Under the pieces are notes generated by a model that worked only from the letters and a program-made list of their open reading frames with translations, made no database searches and was not told the origin of the DNA. A stretch of DNA of 64,000 bases from Cyanobium sp. PCC 7001 (GTDB taxonomy: Bacteria; Cyanobacteriota; Cyanobacteriia; PCC-6307; Cyanobiaceae), in assembly GCF_000155635.1 (NCBI RefSeq), contig NZ_DS990556.1, positions 1,789,079 to 1,853,078 of the forward strand, in the 5' to 3' direction. This document shows, one piece after another, positions 58,120 through 64,000 of this stretch (position 1 is its first letter; every line of letters starts with the position of its first letter). The translations under genes were made by a program, and so were the position numbers.

Positions 58120-58580
58120 TCCTCGTCCGTGTGGCTGAGGTTGGTGCGCAGGAGGCGGGCGTGGGGCGCATGGGAGCGCAGCCGCTCGATCACCCGATCC
58201 GGGGTGGCCTCCCGCACCAGCAGACAGAGCGCGGCAGTGCCCTGGGGCAGGGTCTCGCCGAGCTCCCGCATGAAGCCGTCGTTGATGCCGATGTCGGACA
58301 GGGAGCCTGAAGCCGCCCCCACGCCGGCCCCCACGGCCGCCCCCAGCAGGGGGTTGAGAAAGAGCAGGCCCACCAGCGTGCCCCAGAAGCCCCCGCCCAG
58401 GGCACCGGCGGCGGTGAGGTTGAGCGCCTGGCGCAGGTGCACCTGCCCCTCCGCGTCGTGCTCCACCACCACGGCGTCCTCCAGGGCGATCAGTTGCTCA
58501 CGCTGGATGTCCACCAGTTCGCGGCGCACGGCCTCCGCTTCCTCCGCTTTGGGGAAGCCCACCACCACCAGGCTGCTCAT
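58059..58580 (-). CDS. DUF1269-family membrane-associated protein
   Basis: A 173-residue protein. An N-terminal ferredoxin-like half (SSLVVVGFPKAEEAEAVRRE, LIALEDAVVVEHDAEGQVHL) is interrupted by a Gly-rich membrane hairpin (GALGGGFWGTLVGLLFLNPL, AVGAGVGAASGSLSDIG), then continues with FMRELGETLPQGTAALCLLV and a C-terminal helix. This is the DUF1269 arrangement, found in many cyanobacteria and proteobacteria without a known function. Its end overlaps the convergent hypothetical gene. Confidence 0.85.
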   Translation of the reverse strand: MSSLVVVGFPKAEEAEAVRRELVDIQREQLIALEDAVVVEHDAEGQVHLRQALNLTAAGALGGGFWGTLVGLLFLNPLLGAAVGAGVGAASGSLSDIGINDGFMRELGETLPQGTAALCLLVREATPDRVIERLRSHAPHARLLRTNLSHTDEDQLREMLERARKQAEGLRLG

Positions 58581-58608
58581 GTCAGGGATGCAGACGGCCT
58601 CAACCTAA

Positions 58609-59310
58609 TCAGCGGGGCCGGCGGCGGCTCGAGCGCGGCATCGGCCTGGGACCGGCACCACCCTCGGCAGGGGCCGAGCGCCCCGGGGCGCGGCGGTCCT
58701 CCGGCGGCGGTGTCACCGCCCCGCGGGGGCGCTGCCAGCGGGGCAGGCTGAAGCTGTCCTCATCGGGCCAGTCCTCGGCTGCGGTCTCGGCTGCGGCAGG
58801 CGTGCTGGCCCCGGGCGCGGCGGCGGGGCGCTCCCGCCCCGGGTTGACCGGCACGTCGCCCCCGCGGCGGGAGCGGGCTTCGAGCCGCCGGCGGGGCGCG
58901 CTGGCCGGCGCCGGCGCGGGCGTCCGCGCGGGCTGAGGGGCTGACTGGAATTCCCGAGCCGGCTCACCGCGCCGGTCCGGCTGCCGCCCGACCCGCGGCG
59001 GGGCCTCCTCCCAGGGCTCCCGCCAGTCGTCCTCGTCGTCGAGGATCCAGTCGAGCTTGCCCTCCACCCAGCGGCCCAGGTCGTTGAGGCGCGGCAGCCC
59101 GCCGGCTCCACGGCCGGCCCCACGCCCCGACGGACGCGAGCCAGGGCGAGCCCCGGACACCCCATCCACCAGCTGGCGTCCCGCCGACACCCAGCGGTCG
59201 AGATCCCGGCGCACACCGTCGCCACGCCCCGCTGCAGAGAATCGGGACTCCGCGCCGTACCTGGGCTCCGGCGCAGACGGGGGATCGGACTCGGACCAGG
59301 GCTCTCGCAT
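58609..59310 (-). CDS. Hypothetical, mostly disordered basic protein
   Basis: About 233 residues from the ATG MREPWSESDPPSAPE; a TTG seven codons earlier is possible. A compact part is visible around residues 30-95 (VRRDLDRWVSAGRQLVDGVSG, LGRWVEGKLDWILDDEDDW), with two repeats of an aromatic Leu-xx-Trp-Val helix. The remainder is Pro/Ala/Arg/Gly-rich and probably disordered, ending in SSRRRPR. The structured core suggests a true gene, but no family or role can be assigned. Confidence 0.65.
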   Translation of the reverse strand: MREPWSESDPPSAPEPRYGAESRFSAAGRGDGVRRDLDRWVSAGRQLVDGVSGARPGSRPSGRGAGRGAGGLPRLNDLGRWVEGKLDWILDDEDDWREPWEEAPPRVGRQPDRRGEPAREFQSAPQPARTPAPAPASAPRRRLEARSRRGGDVPVNPGRERPAAAPGASTPAAAETAAEDWPDEDSFSLPRWQRPRGAVTPPPEDRRAPGRSAPAEGGAGPRPMPRSSRRRPR

Positions 59311-59333
59311 GGGGCCATGCCACTGGGACAACG

Positions 59334-59474
59334 CTATCGAGCCGGGGCGCGGCGCGGCAGCAGATCGCGGCGTCGCCGGGCGAGCCAGCGTTCGCGGCTC
59401 AGACCCACCAGCGCGATGCTCAGGCCGCCGATCTGCAGAGTCCAGAGGAAGATGCCCAAGGGATAGGCCCGCAC
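59334..59474 (-). CDS. Possible 46-aa membrane protein
   Basis: A short frame from a GTG at 59474, RAYPLGIFLWTLQIGGLSIA, forming one membrane helix, followed by a strongly basic tail (RERWLARRRRDLLPRRAPAR). It lies between the SprT-like gene and the hypothetical gene at 58609, on the same strand with small gaps. The positive-inside pattern supports a real small protein, but no homologue is recognised. Confidence 0.4.
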   Translation of the reverse strand: MRAYPLGIFLWTLQIGGLSIALVGLSRERWLARRRRDLLPRRAPAR

Positions 59475-59496
59475 CCAGGCCGCAGCGGCGCCGACC

Positions 59497-60045
59497 TTAG
59501 GCGGCCTGGTGGAAGTCCAGCAGGCAGCTGGGATGCCAGTGGCCGCCGTGGTGGCGCTCGCAGCAGGCCCGGCAGGCCAGGCCGCGGACCCGGCGGCGGT
59601 AGGGGGCGGTGATGCCGCAGAGCGGACAGCGGGCGATCCAGCGGCTGGTGGCCACGGCACCGCCCGGCAGCGGGTAGCGGTGCCGCAGGCTCACCTCGAA
59701 GCCATCCTGGGCCGCATTGATCGCTGCCATCCGCTGGCGGAAATTGGGGCCGTGCACCTCCTGCACCTGCAGCACCCGGTCCACCCAGGCGTGGATCATC
59801 TCGTGGCAGAGGGTGCTGAGCAGGGCCTCGCGGGGCAGGGGATCCAGCAGGGGGCGGGAGAGCACGATCTCGCAGAGGGCACTGCCGTCGGGGCGGCGGC
59901 CCCGCCGATAGAGGCCCGCGGTGCGGCGCATGCGGCCATCGCTCCAGCGCAGATCCACCAGCGGCGTGCCGAGCGGAGCCAGGCTGGCGTCGAAATGCTC
60001 CCGGTTCAACCGGTGGAACAGCGGCAGCAGGGGCTCAAGCGGCAC
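59497..60045 (-). CDS. SprT-like zinc metalloprotease-family protein
   Basis: About 182 residues from a GTG at 60045. The SprT-like active site is CHEMIHAWVD (HExxH, near residue 80) within LLSTLCHEMIHAW, followed by HGPNFRQRMAAIN with the third zinc ligand. A C-terminal zinc ribbon has CPLCG and CRACC. SprT-like proteins in eukaryotes cut DNA-protein crosslinks; bacterial roles are less clear. Both zinc sites look complete. Confidence 0.85.
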   Translation of the reverse strand: MPLEPLLPLFHRLNREHFDASLAPLGTPLVDLRWSDGRMRRTAGLYRRGRRPDGSALCEIVLSRPLLDPLPREALLSTLCHEMIHAWVDRVLQVQEVHGPNFRQRMAAINAAQDGFEVSLRHRYPLPGGAVATSRWIARCPLCGITAPYRRRVRGLACRACCERHHGGHWHPSCLLDFHQAA

Positions 60046-60100
60046 GCCGGGGGCCTGGTCAGTCAGACTCTGGGGCCATTCAACACAGATTCACCGGCCT

Positions 60101-60520
60101 ATGGACTGGGCTCTGACCCGCGAGATCGGCAGCAAGGCCCTCCTGGCCGGTGCCGGAGCCCTGCTCCTCTACTGGACGATCACGGCGGTGAAGCTGGTGC
60201 TCAGTGCCCGGGGCATCAACCCGCTGATCAAACAGTTCTTCACCCAGGTGGCCAGCGGCCAGGTGGACGGGGCCTACCTGCTCACCACGAAGAACTACCG
60301 CACCCATGTGAACCGCAAGCAGTTCATCCAGTACCTGGCCGGGCTCAAGCTCAACAAGTACCGCAACCTGAAATCCGGCCGGCCCCGGCTGCAGGAGGGC
60401 CAGCTGATCCTCACGGTGAAGCTGCTCACCGAGGCCAAGGAGGAGCTGCCCCTCGATTTCACCTTCGTGAAGGTGGAGGACCAGTGGCGCATCGACCGGA
60501 TCCGCACCGTCGGCGCCTGA
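60101..60520 (+). CDS. Membrane-anchored small protein with NTF2-like domain
   Basis: A 139-residue protein from the [20 protein letters not shown]. One N-terminal membrane helix (about residues 10-32) is followed by a soluble domain with NTF2/DUF4864-like character: [40 protein letters not shown] and a closing [19 protein letters not shown]. The exact family is uncertain. It lies 7 bp before ligA and is likely co-transcribed with it. It is divergent from the SprT-like gene. Confidence 0.7.
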   Translation: MDWALTREIGSKALLAGAGALLLYWTITAVKLVLSARGINPLIKQFFTQVASGQVDGAYLLTTKNYRTHVNRKQFIQYLAGLKLNKYRNLKSGRPRLQEGQLILTVKLLTEAKEELPLDFTFVKVEDQWRIDRIRTVGA

Positions 60521-60527
60521 GGCCGGC

Positions 60528-62622
<2,095 letters not shown>

Positions 62623-62626
62623 CCAA

Positions 62627-62644
62627 GGGCCCCTGACGGGGCCC
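62627..62644. terminator. Bidirectional GC hairpin between ligA and the phosphatase-like gene
   Basis: GGGCCCC-TGAC-GGGGCCC, a perfect 7-bp stem, four bases after the ligA stop and between two convergent genes. There is no T-run, as is common at high GC. Its position suits termination from both sides. Confidence 0.5.
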
Positions 62645-62674
62645 GCAGCCTGCCTGGGGAGGACGGCCTCCAGC

Positions 62675-64000
62675 TCAGAGCATCGGGGTGGACGCCATGT
62701 CCTGGATCAGATTGAGCTGGCCGCCCTGAACCAGGTTGTTGTTGCCGCCGATGGTGCCGTCCCGCAGGCTGTGGGCCTGCACATCTGCCAGGAAGGTGCT
62801 GCCGGCAGCCTGGTCATAGATGGGGGAGACATCGATGATCCCGGACGATTCCCAGTTGCCGGGGTCGCTGGCACTGGGATCGGTCTGACCTGCGGCCGTG
62901 GGCACGGCGGTGCGGTCGATCTGGGCCCAGCGCTCGCTGGTGGCCTGACCGGTGATCGGATCGGTGGCGGTGGGGCTCACCTTCCAGATCGAGGTTTCCT
63001 CCTGGCTGAAGTAGGCCGGGGAGACCGAGCGGTCTTCCTGCACATAGACAGAGCCATCCCCCGCCCAGGTGAGGTTGTCGGGGTTGCGGATGATCGTGGC
63101 GCCGAAGGCACCCTCCTGGCCGGCGTCGATGACGCCGTCATTGTTGCCATTGGCCGCATCCCAGGCGGCGATCTCCCGATCGCCGTCGTAGATCACGGCC
63201 AGATCGGTGCTGTTCGAAGCGTCGATCAGACCGTCGGCGTTGAAGGCCCCGCTGAGATCGAGGCTGATCAGATTGCCGAAGGTATCCGCGCCGCCAAAGG
63301 CCGCGTTCCCCGTGGTGGCCAGCACCACTTCCTGGCCATCCTCCGGATTGATGCTGGCGTCCTCGAGGCGGCTGAGCTGCAGGGCACCGAGGGCATTGGC
63401 GGTACCGCGCAGGGTGCTCTCGTCCCAGCCCGCCACGTCGGTACCGGAGCCCACCAGCTGCCAGCTACCGGAAGCCGGAGTGGCCAGGGAGAGGAGGTTG
63501 AGGTCGGCGGAATCGGGAACGCCCGCCAGCCCGGCATCGGTGCCGATGAGGCCCCCCGGTGTCGGCACCCAGGTGTACACCTCGCCCTGGCTGGCCGCCA
63601 GGCCGTTGCGCTCGAGGAACCCGGCGGCGGGATCCGTGGACTTGGTGCCCACCCAGAGGTAGAGCGGAGCGGTGTTGTCGTCCATCAGCAGCACACCCAC
63701 GCTGTCGCTGCTGCCGGTGTCCACTTGGACGGCCGTTTCCCAGCCGCCCCGACCCAGGCCCGGCAGGGCATACAGGGTGTCGGTGGCGGTGTCGAGCGCG
63801 TAGAACAGACCCTCATCCGCTTCCTCACCGGTGAGATAGAGGGCGTCCACGAAGCCGTGACCCTCACCGAAGCGGTTCGCCATCTCGAAACTGCCCGAGC
63901 AGAAGCGGTTGAAGCCGCCGCCGATCTGGGCCGCATCGGTCACCAGATTGCCGTCGGCATCGATGATGGAGGTGTAGGCGATCCCACCGGCGATCAGCGC
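62675..64000 (-). CDS. C-terminal part of a PhoX/DUF839-like secreted phosphatase (5' end outside the window)
   Basis: At least 441 residues; the frame is open to the window edge (ALIAGGIAYTSIIDADGNL), so the N-terminus lies beyond 64000. Features fit the PhoX/DUF839 beta-propeller group: FVDALYLTGEEADEGLFYAL, RNPDNLTWAGDGSVYVQEDR, QEETSIWKVSP and the end FLADVQAHSLRDGTIGG. Calcium-type loops occur at FNADGLID and NGNNDGVID. Such enzymes release phosphate outside the cell under P limitation, but phytase-like esterases share the pattern. It converges on ligA. No catalytic verdict is possible without the N-terminus. Confidence 0.6.
   Translation of the reverse strand, partial: ALIAGGIAYTSIIDADGNLVTDAAQIGGGFNRFCSGSFEMANRFGEGHGFVDALYLTGEEADEGLFYALDTATDTLYALPGLGRGGWETAVQVDTGSSDSVGVLLMDDNTAPLYLWVGTKSTDPAAGFLERNGLAASQGEVYTWVPTPGGLIGTDAGLAGVPDSADLNLLSLATPASGSWQLVGSGTDVAGWDESTLRGTANALGALQLSRLEDASINPEDGQEVVLATTGNAAFGGADTFGNLISLDLSGAFNADGLIDASNSTDLAVIYDGDREIAAWDAANGNNDGVIDAGQEGAFGATIIRNPDNLTWAGDGSVYVQEDRSVSPAYFSQEETSIWKVSPTATDPITGQATSERWAQIDRTAVPTAAGQTDPSASDPGNWESSGIIDVSPIYDQAAGSTFLADVQAHSLRDGTIGGNNNLVQGGQLNLIQDMASTPML

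Overview
The window is about 70% GC and densely coding on both strands, with no gap longer than about 190 bases without a gene. The gene content is that of a high-GC freshwater picocyanobacterium of the Cyanobium/Vulcanococcus type. Supporting evidence is a paired Flv3/Flv1 flavodiiron operon, cyanobacterial chorismate lyase, SpeA arginine decarboxylase, two acyl desaturases, many copies of the cyanobacterial HIP1 palindrome, and the picocyanobacterial gene sets argJ/coaE/gatB/thiO/ndk/speA and rplI/dnaB/mnmG. No rRNA, tRNA, CRISPR array, insertion sequence or prophage was found. The taxon is inferred from composition and gene order, not from a database search.

Layout: (1) 1-5.7 kb: enolase, an AarF/UbiB-type kinase with small partner proteins, and argJ. 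(2) 5.7-20 kb: a conserved backbone (argJ, coaE, gatB, thiO, ndk, speA) that carries extra modules. An MpaB-like oxygenase domain is fused in front of CoaE. Next to it is a serine hydrolase whose usual N-terminal segment sits at its C-terminus. A series of three exported FecR-domain proteins and two CHASE2-class III nucleotide cyclases lies around thiO. (3) 20-30 kb: a MscS channel with a cyclic-nucleotide-binding domain, a SIMPL protein, a large secreted protein, alaS, and a membrane iron-sulfur protein that also ends in a cyclic-nucleotide-binding domain. These could be cAMP effectors of the nearby cyclases. (4) 30-35.5 kb: SNF2 helicase, ceramidase-like membrane protein, SWIM zinc-finger protein and MEKHLA protein, all in one direction. 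(5) 35.5-39.5 kb: flv3-flv1. (6) 39.6-44.3 kb: gcvP, gcvH and a methionine-gamma-lyase-like enzyme. (7) 44.4-47.2 kb: two desaturases flanking a divergent putative regulator, with a palindrome in the divergent gap. (8) 47.3-54.3 kb: rplI, dnaB, a glycosyltransferase, mnmG, and the two enzymes of glutathione-dependent formaldehyde oxidation. (9) 54.3-64 kb: PilZ protein, a bitopic secretion-like protein, a GT4 glycosyltransferase, chorismate lyase, small conserved proteins, a SprT-like protease, ligA interrupted by a one-base insertion in a G run, and the C-terminal part of a PhoX/DUF839-like phosphatase that runs off the window.

The most unusual items are the MpaB-CoaE fusion, the apparently circularly permuted serine hydrolase, the alternating FecR/CHASE2-cyclase array with cyclic-nucleotide effectors nearby, the polyferredoxin-cNMP fusion, and the ligA frameshift.
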